A DNA stretch of 64,000 nucleotides from Nitrospira lenta (GTDB lineage: Bacteria > Nitrospirota > Nitrospiria > Nitrospirales > Nitrospiraceae). The notes under the pieces were generated by a model. The model did no database searches and was not told the DNA's origin. It was given only the letters and a program-made list of their open reading frames with translations. Each line of letters begins with the position of its first letter. Position 1 is the stretch's first letter. The position numbers and the translations under genes were made by a program. The DNA lies in the NCBI RefSeq assembly GCF_900403705.1, contig NZ_OUNR01000012.1:620001-684000 (forward strand). Reading direction: 5' to 3'. Shown here piece by piece: positions 17,569 through 25,992 of the stretch.

Positions 17569-18344
17569 AAATTCTGTATATCGGCGACATCATGGGAGAG
17601 CCGGGGCGCCGGGCCGTGGGGCGGATGGTGCCGCGCGTGGTTTCTCAGCGGCAGGTGGATGTCGTCATCGGGAACGGGGAGAATGTGGCCGGGGGATTCG
17701 GGATTACGCCGGAATTGGCGGAAGAACTCTTCGAGATGGGTTTGTCCGTCATCACGACCGGGAATCATGCCTGGGACAAGAAGGAAATTCTCGACTATTT
17801 CCCGCGTGAGCCGCGCTTGTTGCGTCCTGCGAATTATCCGGCCGGGGTGCCTGGCAATGGCAGTTACGTCGTCGAAACACCCGGCGGGGAAAAGCTGGCC
17901 GTGCTTCAGTTGATGGGTCGGGCGTATATGCCGACGCTCGACTGTCCGTTCCAAGTGGCCAAGCGAGAAGTGGCGAAGTTGAAGCGGGAAGCGGCGGCGG
18001 TACTCGTCGATATGCATGCCGAGGCGACGTCGGAAAAGATGGCGATGGGACATTACCTCGACGGTGATGTCGTCGCGGTGGTGGGGACGCACACGCATGT
18101 GCAAACGGCCGACGAGCAGATTTTGCCGAAAGGTACGGCCTATCTGACGGATATTGGTATGACCGGTCCGCTGCATGGTGTGATCGGCGTCAAAAAAGAA
18201 CTCGCGATTGAAAAGTTTCTCACCGGGATGCCGAAACGATTTGAAGTGGCTTCCGGGCCCACGGTCTTTTGCGCAGTGCTGATTGAGGTCGATGCACAAC
18301 TCGGCAAGGCGATTACAATCGAACGGATCCGGGTCATCGACTAA
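17565..18344 (+). CDS. ymdB: YmdB family metallophosphoesterase
   Basis: 259 residues of the TIGR00282 family. Metal ligands are seen in YIGDIMGEPGR (D8), GNGENVAGGFG (E39, N40), TTGNHAWD (N67, H68), VDMHAEATSEK and GTHTHVQTAD. Family members act on 2',3'-cyclic nucleotides, affect RNase Y activity in Bacillus, and commonly sit next to rny, as here. The GTG start overlaps the rny stop (GTGA). Confidence 0.93.
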   Translation: MKILYIGDIMGEPGRRAVGRMVPRVVSQRQVDVVIGNGENVAGGFGITPELAEELFEMGLSVITTGNHAWDKKEILDYFPREPRLLRPANYPAGVPGNGSYVVETPGGEKLAVLQLMGRAYMPTLDCPFQVAKREVAKLKREAAAVLVDMHAEATSEKMAMGHYLDGDVVAVVGTHTHVQTADEQILPKGTAYLTDIGMTGPLHGVIGVKKELAIEKFLTGMPKRFEVASGPTVFCAVLIEVDAQLGKAITIERIRVID

Positions 18345-19740
18345 GGGAGATCTCACCACGGGCTTCCGACCACCTACGGCGTTCTCCGCTCCAGGCTCTT
18401 CGGTCAGGCAGGTTCATACTGTCTCGGAATTGACCGCTCTCGTACGGTCCACGCTTGAATCCAGTTTCACCGAGGTGTGGCTGGAAGGCGAAGTGTCGAA
18501 TCTTCGTGCCCCGGCCTCTGGTCACCTCTACTGCACGCTCAAAGACGAGTCGAGTCAAATTCGCGCCGTTCTCTTTAGGACGACCGCGACGCGGCTGCGA
18601 TTCGCGCTTGAGGACGGACTTCAGGTCGTTGCCCGTGGACGAGTGACGGTGTATGAGCCGCGCGGGGAATACCAGATCATTGTGGACTATGTCGAGCCTA
18701 AGGGACGCGGGGCTCTGCAACTGGCCTTTGAGCAACTGAGAACCCGGCTTGCGGAAGAGGGGTTGTTTGACGAGGAGCGCAAGCGGTCGCTTCCTGAACT
18801 GCCACGGACCGTTGGTCTAGTGACGTCGCTGAGCGGCGCCGTGATTCGCGATATGTTGACGGTGCTGCATCGCCGTTGTCCTACGCTGCATATCATTATT
18901 GTTCCCGTCCAGGTGCAAGGTGAGGGTTCGGCCGAACAGATTGCGGCAGCCATCCGGATGCTCAGCGAATCTGGCTTGGTGGAGGTGATGATTGTCGGGC
19001 GTGGGGGTGGTTCACTTGAGGATCTCTGGAGTTTCAATGAAGAGGTTGTGGTGCGGGCGATTGCCGCGTCGCGAGTTCCGGTCGTCTCCGCCGTCGGACA
19101 TGAAACGGATGTTACGCTAGCAGACTTTGCTGCGGATCTTCGTGCGCCGACACCATCGGCTGCCGCGGAAGCAGTGGCGCCGGTCTTGGCTCAAATTGTG
19201 AGCAGGCTGGCGGAACTATCGGCTCGGCTTCAGCATGTGGTTGGCCGGCGGATGGAGGAAGAGCGTCAGCGGTTGCGATTGGCGACACATCAAATTGCTG
19301 CGGTGCGTGTTCGAGTGCAGGAAGAGATTCAACGGGTGGATGCGACGGTCTATGAGATGTCGGCGGCTGTTCGTCTGGTGTTGCAGGTCGGGCAGGACAG
19401 GATGATTCGTGCCAATCAGGGATTGATGGCGAGGAGCCCGCATGCTCGCGTGCGTCATGGACTGGCTGTTGTTCCACAATTGGCGGCACGGCTCTATCAG
19501 GGCACTCGTGGGATCGTAGAGACTCGCACGCAACGGGTCCAATCGTGTGCCTCGCGCTTACACGCACTGAGTCCGTTAGCGACATTAGGGCGGGGCTATA
19601 GCGTCCTCCAGCACGCGCGTACGGCTGAGGTGATTCGGGGCGTGGATGATGTGCATGTTGGGGAGGAGCTGCAGGCGAAGTTGATCGATGGACGATTGCT
19701 GTGCATCGTGAAAGCAGGGATACCGGATTCTCTGATGTAA
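18292..19740 (+). CDS. xseA: exodeoxyribonuclease VII large subunit
   Basis: The large subunit of the single-strand DNA exonuclease. It has an OB-fold start (HTVSELTALVRSTLESSFTEVWLEGEVSN and LYCTLKDESSQIRAVLFR), then the nuclease domain with VGLVTSLSGAVIRD, GRGGGSLEDLWSFNEE and VSAVGHETDVTLADFAAD, then coiled coil. The start is uncertain. Between the ymdB stop and the conserved domain there is no ATG, GTG or TTG in frame, so the ATG at 18292, which overlaps ymdB by 53 bases and follows GAGG closely, is used. xseB follows. Confidence 0.92.
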   Translation: MHNSARRLQSNGSGSSTKGDLTTGFRPPTAFSAPGSSVRQVHTVSELTALVRSTLESSFTEVWLEGEVSNLRAPASGHLYCTLKDESSQIRAVLFRTTATRLRFALEDGLQVVARGRVTVYEPRGEYQIIVDYVEPKGRGALQLAFEQLRTRLAEEGLFDEERKRSLPELPRTVGLVTSLSGAVIRDMLTVLHRRCPTLHIIIVPVQVQGEGSAEQIAAAIRMLSESGLVEVMIVGRGGGSLEDLWSFNEEVVVRAIAASRVPVVSAVGHETDVTLADFAADLRAPTPSAAAEAVAPVLAQIVSRLAELSARLQHVVGRRMEEERQRLRLATHQIAAVRVRVQEEIQRVDATVYEMSAAVRLVLQVGQDRMIRANQGLMARSPHARVRHGLAVVPQLAARLYQGTRGIVETRTQRVQSCASRLHALSPLATLGRGYSVLQHARTAEVIRGVDDVHVGEELQAKLIDGRLLCIVKAGIPDSLM

Positions 19741-19794
19741 AATCGGCGGCGGAGCCGCTATACTTTATCAATCCAGGATCATGAGGAGTCGATT

Positions 19795-20049
19795 GTGGCG
19801 GCAGTGAAGTTTGAACAAGCGATGGCTCGGTTGGAAGCGATTGTGGGGCAATTGGAACATGGCGATCTTTCGCTGGATGAATCGCTCAAGATCTTTGAAG
19901 AAGGAATCCGCCTCTCAAAAAACTGTCTGAAAGTGTTGGAAGAAGCTGAACGGAAAGTGGAAGTGCTGGTTCAGGATACAAACGGCAAAAAACAGTTACG
20001 GGCATTTTCCCTCGACGAGGATGCTGATGAGGCGTCTCTTGAGCCATAG
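19795..20049 (+). CDS. xseB: exodeoxyribonuclease VII small subunit
   Basis: 84 residues with the XseB helices: KFEQAMARLEAIVGQLEHG, LSLDESLKIFEEGIRL and KNCLKVLEEAERKVEVL. It binds the XseA coiled coil in multiple copies. GTG start with GAGGAG about 7 bases upstream. It follows xseA after 54 bases. Confidence 0.95.
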   Translation: MAAVKFEQAMARLEAIVGQLEHGDLSLDESLKIFEEGIRLSKNCLKVLEEAERKVEVLVQDTNGKKQLRAFSLDEDADEASLEP

Positions 20050-20102
20050 TCGTTCCGCATCTATTCGGATGGTCCTCACATAGTCCGCTTACGTATTCAA
20101 CC

Positions 20103-20900
20103 ATGGTGAATCAAGTACGTCCGGTGAAAGATCGGCTCGACCGAGTGCTGGTCGCGCGGGGCCTTGCTCAAAGCCGGGATGTGGCTGTTCGGATGATCCT
20201 TGCCGGAGAAGTTCGGCTCGATGGCGCTCTGTCTGATAAGCCAGCGAAGTTGGTTCCGCTTGATTCAGCGATTGACGTCGTTTCTCACGGGACTCGGTTT
20301 GTGAGCCGGGGAGGGGAGAAGCTTATTGGCGCACTTGAGGCTGGTGCCATTGATCCGCAGGGAGCCGTCTGCCTTGATGTGGGCTGTTCTACGGGCGGAT
20401 TCACCGACTGTTTGCTGCAGCGCGGTGCAGCGAGGGTGTATGCCGTGGATGTTGGGTATGGCCAATTTGATTGGCGTCTTCGCCAGGATCCCCGGGTCAC
20501 TTTGCATGAGCGGACGAACATTCGTTATGTGGATCGAACGCTCATCCCTGAGCCGGTCGCTCTCGTGGTAATCGATGTGTCGTTTATTTCCCTCACGATG
20601 GTGCTGCCTCCCATCATGCAGTTCCTTCAGTCTGGTGCCGTCGTAATCGCGTTGGTAAAACCGCAATTCGAAGTGGGGAAGGGGCAGGTTGGCCGAGGTG
20701 GAATCGTTCGCGATGAAGCCCAGCGGCAGGCCGTACTGCAGCGTATTCTGGTCTGTGCCGATGGGCTTGGGCTCACTCAGAAGGCGACTCTTGATTCTCC
20801 GATCCGCGGGAAGAAGGGGAACCTCGAGTTTCTTAGTATTTTCGAGTTAAATGAAAATGTTTATGCTAAGAAAGAGTCAGGTTTAAGGGGTAGCGTGTGA
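20103..20900 (+). CDS. tlyA: TlyA family rRNA 2'-O-methyltransferase / hemolysin-like protein
   Basis: 265 residues: an N-terminal S4 RNA-binding domain (DRLDRVLVARGLAQSRDVA, VRLDG) joined to an FtsJ-like Rossmann methyltransferase (CLDVGCSTGGFTDCLLQRGA, VYAVDVGYGQFDWRLR, VVIDVSFISL, ALVKPQFE). In mycobacteria TlyA methylates C1409 of 16S and C1920 of 23S rRNA; many bacteria have the short form that acts on 23S only. Start ATG at 20103 follows xseB after 53 bases, probably in the same transcript. Confidence 0.92.
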   Translation: MVNQVRPVKDRLDRVLVARGLAQSRDVAVRMILAGEVRLDGALSDKPAKLVPLDSAIDVVSHGTRFVSRGGEKLIGALEAGAIDPQGAVCLDVGCSTGGFTDCLLQRGAARVYAVDVGYGQFDWRLRQDPRVTLHERTNIRYVDRTLIPEPVALVVIDVSFISLTMVLPPIMQFLQSGAVVIALVKPQFEVGKGQVGRGGIVRDEAQRQAVLQRILVCADGLGLTQKATLDSPIRGKKGNLEFLSIFELNENVYAKKESGLRGSV

Positions 20901-20916
20901 AGAGTTGGAGGACTGC

Positions 20917-21840
20917 ATGAAGGTCTTAGTGACAGGTGGTGCTGGATTCATTGGTTCGCACGTGGTCGATCGTCTGGTAGAGGAAGGTCACGATGTTGTC
21001 GTCGTGGATAATCTTTCTACGGGAAAGCGAAAGAATGTGAATCGTGCTGCGAATCTCTACAAATTAGACATCCAGAGCTCACGGTTGGAACGGGTCTTTC
21101 GAAATGAGCGGCCTAATATCGTCATTCATTTGGCGGCCCAGGTGAGTGTGAGAAACTCCGTTGCGGACCCTGTCTTTGATGCGCAAGTCAATATCCTCGG
21201 TACGATGAATGTGGTGCATCAGGCCGTTCAGCATGGAGCGAGGAAGGTGGTGTTTTCCTCTTCAGGCGGGGCCATTTATGGCGAGCAAGACATGTTTCCC
21301 GCTCCGGAGAGCCATCCAACGAATCCGCTCTCGCCGTATGGAATCAGCAAATTGTGCGGAGAGCATTACCTGTCTTACTTTCAGCGTACCAGCGGTATCC
21401 AAGCAGTCAGCCTGCGGTACGCCAATGTGTACGGGCCAAGGCAGGATCCGGAAGGTGAGGCGGGAGTTGTGGCCATCTTTATTCAAAAAATGTTGAACAA
21501 TGAGCAGCCTATCATCAATGGAAATGGGCGTCAGACGAGAGATTTTGTGTTTGTGGATGACGTCGCGGAGGCAAATCTTGCCGCAATGGGGCAGGAGACT
21601 CAGGGGGTTTATAACGTCGGGACGGGCGTTGAGACATCCATCAATGAGTTGTTCAGGCTGCTGGCAAGTTTGACCGGGGCTACCTCAAAAGAAGTGCATG
21701 GACCCGCGAAGAAAGGGGAGCAGCTAAGGAGTCTTGTCGATCCTGCTAAAATTCGACAAGCGCTTGGTTGGGAGATGAGGGTCGATCTGCCCGATGGCCT
21801 GAAGCGGACCGTAGCGTTTTTTAGAGAAAAGATGAGCTAG
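20917..21840 (+). CDS. NAD-dependent epimerase/dehydratase, UDP-glucose 4-epimerase type
   Basis: An extended short-chain dehydrogenase of 307 residues that acts on nucleotide sugars. NAD motif VTGGAGFIGSHV (residues 5-16), VVDNLSTGKRKN, the Ser in VVFSSSGGAIYG and the catalytic YGISK (Y141, K145). LRYANVYGPRQDP is typical of GalE/WbpP-like enzymes. ATG 20917 has GGAG 7 bases upstream. The sugar substrate cannot be named from sequence; UDP-glucose or UDP-N-acetylglucosamine are likely. It is the last gene of the rny run, ending at a hairpin. Confidence 0.88.
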   Translation: MKVLVTGGAGFIGSHVVDRLVEEGHDVVVVDNLSTGKRKNVNRAANLYKLDIQSSRLERVFRNERPNIVIHLAAQVSVRNSVADPVFDAQVNILGTMNVVHQAVQHGARKVVFSSSGGAIYGEQDMFPAPESHPTNPLSPYGISKLCGEHYLSYFQRTSGIQAVSLRYANVYGPRQDPEGEAGVVAIFIQKMLNNEQPIINGNGRQTRDFVFVDDVAEANLAAMGQETQGVYNVGTGVETSINELFRLLASLTGATSKEVHGPAKKGEQLRSLVDPAKIRQALGWEMRVDLPDGLKRTVAFFREKMS

Positions 21841-21869
21841 CGGGAAGCGCCAAATAATCCGCTTCCCGC
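21840..21869. terminator. putative bidirectional terminator hairpin
   Basis: A perfect 10-base stem (GCGGGAAGCG at 21840-21849 and CGCTTCCCGC at 21860-21869) with a 10-base loop lies at the epimerase stop, facing the convergent rhodanese gene. There is no T run on either side, so termination strength is uncertain. Confidence 0.55.
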
Positions 21870-21924
21870 AGGGAAATATCTGCGTTGCACAATGGGAAAT
21901 TCGGCAACTTGCCAGGGGTGTCTT

Positions 21925-22245
21925 CTAGTAACGCGGAACTGTGTTATCTACCTGAATCGACCAGGCATCTATCCCGCCTACTAGATTTTTTACGTTAGCA
22001 AATCCTTGCTGAACCAAGAAGCCTGTTGCGTCGGCGCTTCGCATGCCGTGATGGCAATAGGCAATGATCTCCGTATTCTTATCCAGCTTTGTCAGAGCCT
22101 GAGGCAGTGTGCCCAATGGAATGAGTACTGACCCCTCCAGTTTTGCCAAGGCATGCTCCCACGGCTCTCTTACATCCAGGAGTACGAGTTTATCGCCCTT
22201 ATCAAGTCTTGTCTTCAGTTCCTTCACCCCAATGGAATAACTCAT
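21925..22245 (-). CDS. rhodanese-like domain protein
   Basis: A single-domain sulfurtransferase-like protein of 106 residues. LVLLDVREPWEHALAKLEGSV and the active loop AYCHHGMRSADA with C64 are typical of GlpE/PspE-like rhodaneses, followed by VKNLVGGIDAW. It may carry persulfide sulfur. ATG 22245 has GGAGG 5-6 bases upstream. No signal peptide, so cytosolic. Confidence 0.9.
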   Translation of the reverse strand: MSYSIGVKELKTRLDKGDKLVLLDVREPWEHALAKLEGSVLIPLGTLPQALTKLDKNTEIIAYCHHGMRSADATGFLVQQGFANVKNLVGGIDAWSIQVDNTVPRY

Positions 22246-22646
22246 CAAAATCCTCCTCATGAACGATGGGTTGCATCATAAGGGACTCAAGAAATGACTG
22301 TCAAATTCAGGAGCGACCGAGTTCAATCAATCAAAAGAGACTATGAATTATTGGATTAGCCAGGTTGTCGGTCTTTGAAAGGTGACAAACTTTTGACATC
22401 ACCGTCAAGAATCTGGACAGCGTGCTTCAGGTACTACACATCTACCAATATATAGTGCGGAAACGAGCAGCCTGATAGATTGTAATGCATTGATTTTACT
22501 GGAAACGTGAATATTGTAGCGATGTTTATAAGGGTATGGAAGTTGCGTTCTTTAGAATCAGGCTATATCAATCAACCACCCTAACGGTTCAAGTTTGAAT
22601 AGTTGATAGTTTTATATGACCCAGGTAGCCTTTCTTGAGGCTAAGT
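22246..22646. other. AT-rich intergenic stretch between rhodanese and cutA
   Basis: About 400 bases, clearly richer in A+T than the flanks, with no convincing gene. Short dyads are seen near 22380-22410 (GGTGA/TCACC and TTGAC/GTCAA, overlapping). The latter contains a TTGACA-like hexamer. A regulatory role is possible but unsupported. Confidence 0.4.
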
Positions 22647-22982
22647 ATGTCGATTGCTAAAAATAAGATAATCATTATTTTTGTGACGGTTCATGACCAG
22701 AAGGAAGGACGTCGGATATCGAAAGAAATTTTGACTTCTCGCTTGGCTGCTTGTGTGAATATCATTCCTGGGATTCAGTCAATGTATCAGTGGAAGGGTA
22801 AGATCGTTCAGGAGAAAGAGGCTATGCTGGTACTGAAGACCACAAGATCTCGGTACCGGAAACTTGAGCAGAAGATAAAACAGCTACATTCCTATGAAGT
22901 GCCGGAAGTAATTGCCATTCCGCTTATTTGTGGATCACCACAATATATAGAGTGGGTGGCGAAAGAAGTATTGGATAAGTAG
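22647..22982 (+). CDS. cutA: divalent cation tolerance protein CutA
   Basis: 111 residues of the CutA1 trimeric PII-like fold. Family blocks: IIIIFVTVHDQKEGRRISKEIL, ASRLAACVNIIPGIQSMYQW-like stretch, KEAMLVLKTTRSRYRKLEQ and YEVPEVIAIPL. Linked to copper and divalent-metal tolerance in E. coli; the exact role is unclear. ATG 22647 has GAGG 6 bases upstream. It is Lys- and Ile-rich with AT-rich codons, unlike its neighbours. Confidence 0.92.
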   Translation: MSIAKNKIIIIFVTVHDQKEGRRISKEILTSRLAACVNIIPGIQSMYQWKGKIVQEKEAMLVLKTTRSRYRKLEQKIKQLHSYEVPEVIAIPLICGSPQYIEWVAKEVLDK

Positions 22983-23030
22983 TGGCATGGGGGACGTGAA
23001 CGAGCTCTAATTTCATTACTATCAAAAGGG

Positions 23031-23059
23031 TTGACCCTTCATAGAGAGATGGGTAGACT
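23031..23059 (+). promoter_or_regulatory. putative sigma70-type promoter of the M23 peptidase gene
   Basis: TTGACC at 23031-23036 and TAGACT at 23054-23059 with a 17-base spacer, 53 bases before the ATG at 23112. The -35 lies inside a small palindrome (AAGGGT...ACCCTT). Pattern-based call. Confidence 0.45.
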
Positions 23060-23111
23060 ACAAAGCTATCTGGCTAAGTGAGGGTCTCCCAAGATTGAGG
23101 GAGTGAATATC

Positions 23112-24146
23112 ATGGGGCAAACGCAAAACCAGGAAAGTAGTGACGCCTATACGGTTGTAATTTTCCGTGGTTCTACGGCAAAGCCTCTCCGCTTTAGTTT
23201 CCCGAGAGAATTTGTTCGTAAGCTATTGATAGTTGGATGTATTGTTGTCGTTGCCGATCTTCTTGTCGTTTCTCATTATGTCATTAGGACCGGGGAAGTG
23301 TGGGAGCTTTCTGCATTCCGTTCGGAGGCTATGAGCGCCCGAGAACAGACCGCAGCTTTCACTTCTGCGGTTGATGACTTAAAAAAGAGAATCGGGGCAA
23401 TGAAAGAGGTAAATCAACGACTTCGGGTCATGTTAGGGATTGAAGTTCAGAAGTCTGGTGACACGGCTAACGGGCGAGGTGGAGAAGAGACTCCTCTGCC
23501 TGAGGGAAGTCTGATTTCTAGTTCGATTAATGAGAATGGAGCAGGTGAGGCGGCATCATTATCCAGCACTAACGGAGTGGTTTCTGTTATTGGAGTTGGT
23601 GCAACTGCAACCCGCGTTGTAGATGAAAAAGATACCGAAGCTGCGGTTGCCTCCGTTAAAGAGGGACTTGAGTGGCTGTCCAAGGAAGCGACTAGCCAGG
23701 AGCAGATTCTTGGCGAATTGTCTCAAGCTGCCGAGCAACGGTCATCACGATGGGCTGCCACACCATCAATTTGGCCAGTAAAGGGCTGGGTGACTTCAGG
23801 TTTTGGTCCTCGTATTTCTCCTTTCACGGAGAAGCCGGCGTGGCATGATGGGCTGGATATCGGAGCTGCGGCCAATGCCCCAGTGCAGGCCCCAGCGCAA
23901 GGCAGAGTCACATCAGTCGGTTTTGATCCGAAGCTCGGTAATTTAGTGCGGCTTGACCATGGATTTGGAATTGAAACGGTTTATGGTCACTTAGCGAAGT
24001 CCCTCGTAAAGGAGGGGCAACGGGTGAAGCGTGGCGATGTGGTAGGGTTAGTAGGAAGCACCGGTTTGGCAACTGGCCCCCATCTTCACTACATGGTTAA
24101 GGTTAACGGACAAGCGCTTGACCCTAATAAGTATATTCTTGAATAG
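23112..24146 (+). CDS. M23 family peptidase, membrane-anchored murein endopeptidase-like
   Basis: 344 residues with one N-terminal membrane helix (about 38-58), a coiled coil (about 70-110), a Ser/Gly-rich linker and a C-terminal M23 (LytM) domain. Zinc ligands are visible in WHDGLDIG and GPHLHYMV, and the GFGPRISPFT motif is typical. It faces the periplasm and either cuts peptide cross-links or, like EnvC/NlpD, activates amidases. ATG 23112 is placed 8 bases after GAGGGAG; the GTG at 23103 overlaps that site. A terminator follows. Confidence 0.92.
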   Translation: MGQTQNQESSDAYTVVIFRGSTAKPLRFSFPREFVRKLLIVGCIVVVADLLVVSHYVIRTGEVWELSAFRSEAMSAREQTAAFTSAVDDLKKRIGAMKEVNQRLRVMLGIEVQKSGDTANGRGGEETPLPEGSLISSSINENGAGEAASLSSTNGVVSVIGVGATATRVVDEKDTEAAVASVKEGLEWLSKEATSQEQILGELSQAAEQRSSRWAATPSIWPVKGWVTSGFGPRISPFTEKPAWHDGLDIGAAANAPVQAPAQGRVTSVGFDPKLGNLVRLDHGFGIETVYGHLAKSLVKEGQRVKRGDVVGLVGSTGLATGPHLHYMVKVNGQALDPNKYILE

Positions 24147-24177
24147 GTCTTTTCCGACTCTATAGGGTGTCTTTTAT

Positions 24178-24213
24178 GACGGGCTCGAGGGAAACTTCGA
24201 GCCCGTCTTTTTT
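24178..24213 (+). terminator. rho-independent terminator after the M23 gene
   Basis: A perfect 11-base stem (GACGGGCTCGA at 24178-24188 and TCGAGCCCGTC at 24197-24207), an 8-base loop and six T directly after. It ends the M23 transcript and separates it from fhs. Confidence 0.93.
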
Positions 24214-24303
24214 CCTGCTTCTTCTTCTCGTCCCTTCGTAGAGGCGTGGTGTACGTGACGGGGTACATCCTTCATTCGCATTGTATTTTCTTAGAGGGGT
24301 ATT

Positions 24304-25986
24304 GTGACTGATCTCCAAATCTCCCGATCCGTCCGACCTAGACCCATTCTTGATATTGCCGAACAGCTTGGCCTTCAGGCCGACGAAGTCTCAACCTTCG
24401 GCATAAACAAAGCGAAAATATCATTGCGGGTATTGAATCGTCTCAAGGCTCGCCCATTAGGACGGTATGTGCTGGTGACCGCGATTAATCCGACTCCTCT
24501 TGGCGAAGGAAAGACGACGACATCGATTGGGCTGGCGATGGGACTTTCCCGGTTAGGCAAACGCGCGGCTGTGACGCTCAGGCAGCCATCTCTCGGTCCG
24601 GTATTTGGGATTAAGGGTGGCGGTACCGGAGGCGGGCGTGCTCAGGTGCTTCCCATGGAGGAGATCAATCTACATTTTACCGGTGATGCCCACGCGGTTG
24701 CTGCGAGCCACAACCTTCTTTCCGCTTTCTTGGATAATCATCTGTTTCATGGCAACGAATGCGCCTTTGATATAGAGCGAATTGCCTGGCCCAGAACGAT
24801 GGGCGTCAGCGACCGCGCACTCCGCCAGGTTATGGTAGGAGAAAAAGCGCAGCAGCATGGCAGCCAATTTGTGATCACCGAAGCTTCCGAAATCATGGCC
24901 ATTCTTGCCTTGGCATCAAGCCAGGTAGACCTTCGTCAACGGCTTGGCCGGACCATGGTGGGGTTGAAACAGTCCGGCGCTGTGGGAACCGCCGAAGAGC
25001 TGGGCTGCGCGGGGGCAATGGCGGTCTTATTGAAGGATGCGTTGCTGCCCAACCTGGTGCAGACGTTAGAGGGAACGCCGGCTTTTGTGCATGCCGGGCC
25101 GTTCGGCAATATTGCCCACGGCAATTGTTCCATCCTATCCGATGCCGTGGCACTGAGATGCGCGGATTATGTCGTTACCGAGGCTGGATTCGGGAGTGAC
25201 CTGGGTGCCGAGAAGTTTTTCAATATTAAGTGCCGCGTATCAGGATTCAAGCCGGCGGCCGCCGTTGTCGTCGCGACCCTACGAGCTCTGAAGTTGCATG
25301 GCAGTGGAGGAGTTGCCAAGGTCGGGGCGCCACTGCCCTCAGGATTGACCGGTCCCAACATGCCTGCCCTGGAGAAGGGCTTTGCGAACCTTGAACAACA
25401 TATTGCCAACGCGCGGATCCACGGCATTCCGGTTGTCGTCGCGGTCAATGCGTTCAAGGATGATGTACCTGCAGAATTGGAGTGGGTCAGGAACCGGTCC
25501 CGAGAGGTTGGTGCGATCGATGCGGCCGTCTCGACTCATTGGGCCGATGGGGGGCGAGGCGCAGAACTGCTGGCCGACGCCGTGGTTCGTGCCGTGGAGC
25601 AGCCCGCGAACTTTACGCATCTCTACGATGTGAATTGGCCGATCAGGAAGAAGATTGAAACAATTGCCACGAAGATGTATGGGGCAGCCGGAGTCAGTTT
25701 TGAGGCGACGGCGGATCGTCAGATTGACGCGGCCGAGTCTCTAGGATTTGGGAGGATGCCTGTTTGCATGGCGAAGACGCCGTTGTCTTTGTCGCATGAT
25801 CCGGCGCTTAAGGGGAGACCCACTGGATTTACGGTTCCGATCAAGGAATTGCGCATTCTCGCTGGGGCTGGATTTGTGACGGCAGTTTGTTCAGGGATTC
25901 AGCTGATGCCCGGCTTGCCAAAGAAGCCAGCCGGCGAACGGGTTGACCTGGATCCGGTGAGCGGAGAAATTGTCGGACTTTCGTAG
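24304..25986 (+). CDS. fhs: formate--tetrahydrofolate ligase
   Basis: 560 residues, normal length. It makes 10-formyl-tetrahydrofolate from formate, THF and ATP in one-carbon metabolism. P-loop NPTPLGEGKTTTS at 62-74, then SLGPVFGIKGGGTGGGRAQV, EINLHFTGD and TEAGFGSDLGAEKF, all typical. GTG start with GAGGGG about 5 bases upstream. It is convergent with hflC, whose end is 6 bases away. In autotrophs or formate users this enzyme links formate to the folate pool. Confidence 0.97.
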   Translation: MTDLQISRSVRPRPILDIAEQLGLQADEVSTFGINKAKISLRVLNRLKARPLGRYVLVTAINPTPLGEGKTTTSIGLAMGLSRLGKRAAVTLRQPSLGPVFGIKGGGTGGGRAQVLPMEEINLHFTGDAHAVAASHNLLSAFLDNHLFHGNECAFDIERIAWPRTMGVSDRALRQVMVGEKAQQHGSQFVITEASEIMAILALASSQVDLRQRLGRTMVGLKQSGAVGTAEELGCAGAMAVLLKDALLPNLVQTLEGTPAFVHAGPFGNIAHGNCSILSDAVALRCADYVVTEAGFGSDLGAEKFFNIKCRVSGFKPAAAVVVATLRALKLHGSGGVAKVGAPLPSGLTGPNMPALEKGFANLEQHIANARIHGIPVVVAVNAFKDDVPAELEWVRNRSREVGAIDAAVSTHWADGGRGAELLADAVVRAVEQPANFTHLYDVNWPIRKKIETIATKMYGAAGVSFEATADRQIDAAESLGFGRMPVCMAKTPLSLSHDPALKGRPTGFTVPIKELRILAGAGFVTAVCSGIQLMPGLPKKPAGERVDLDPVSGEIVGLS

Positions 25987-25992
25987 CGGACG

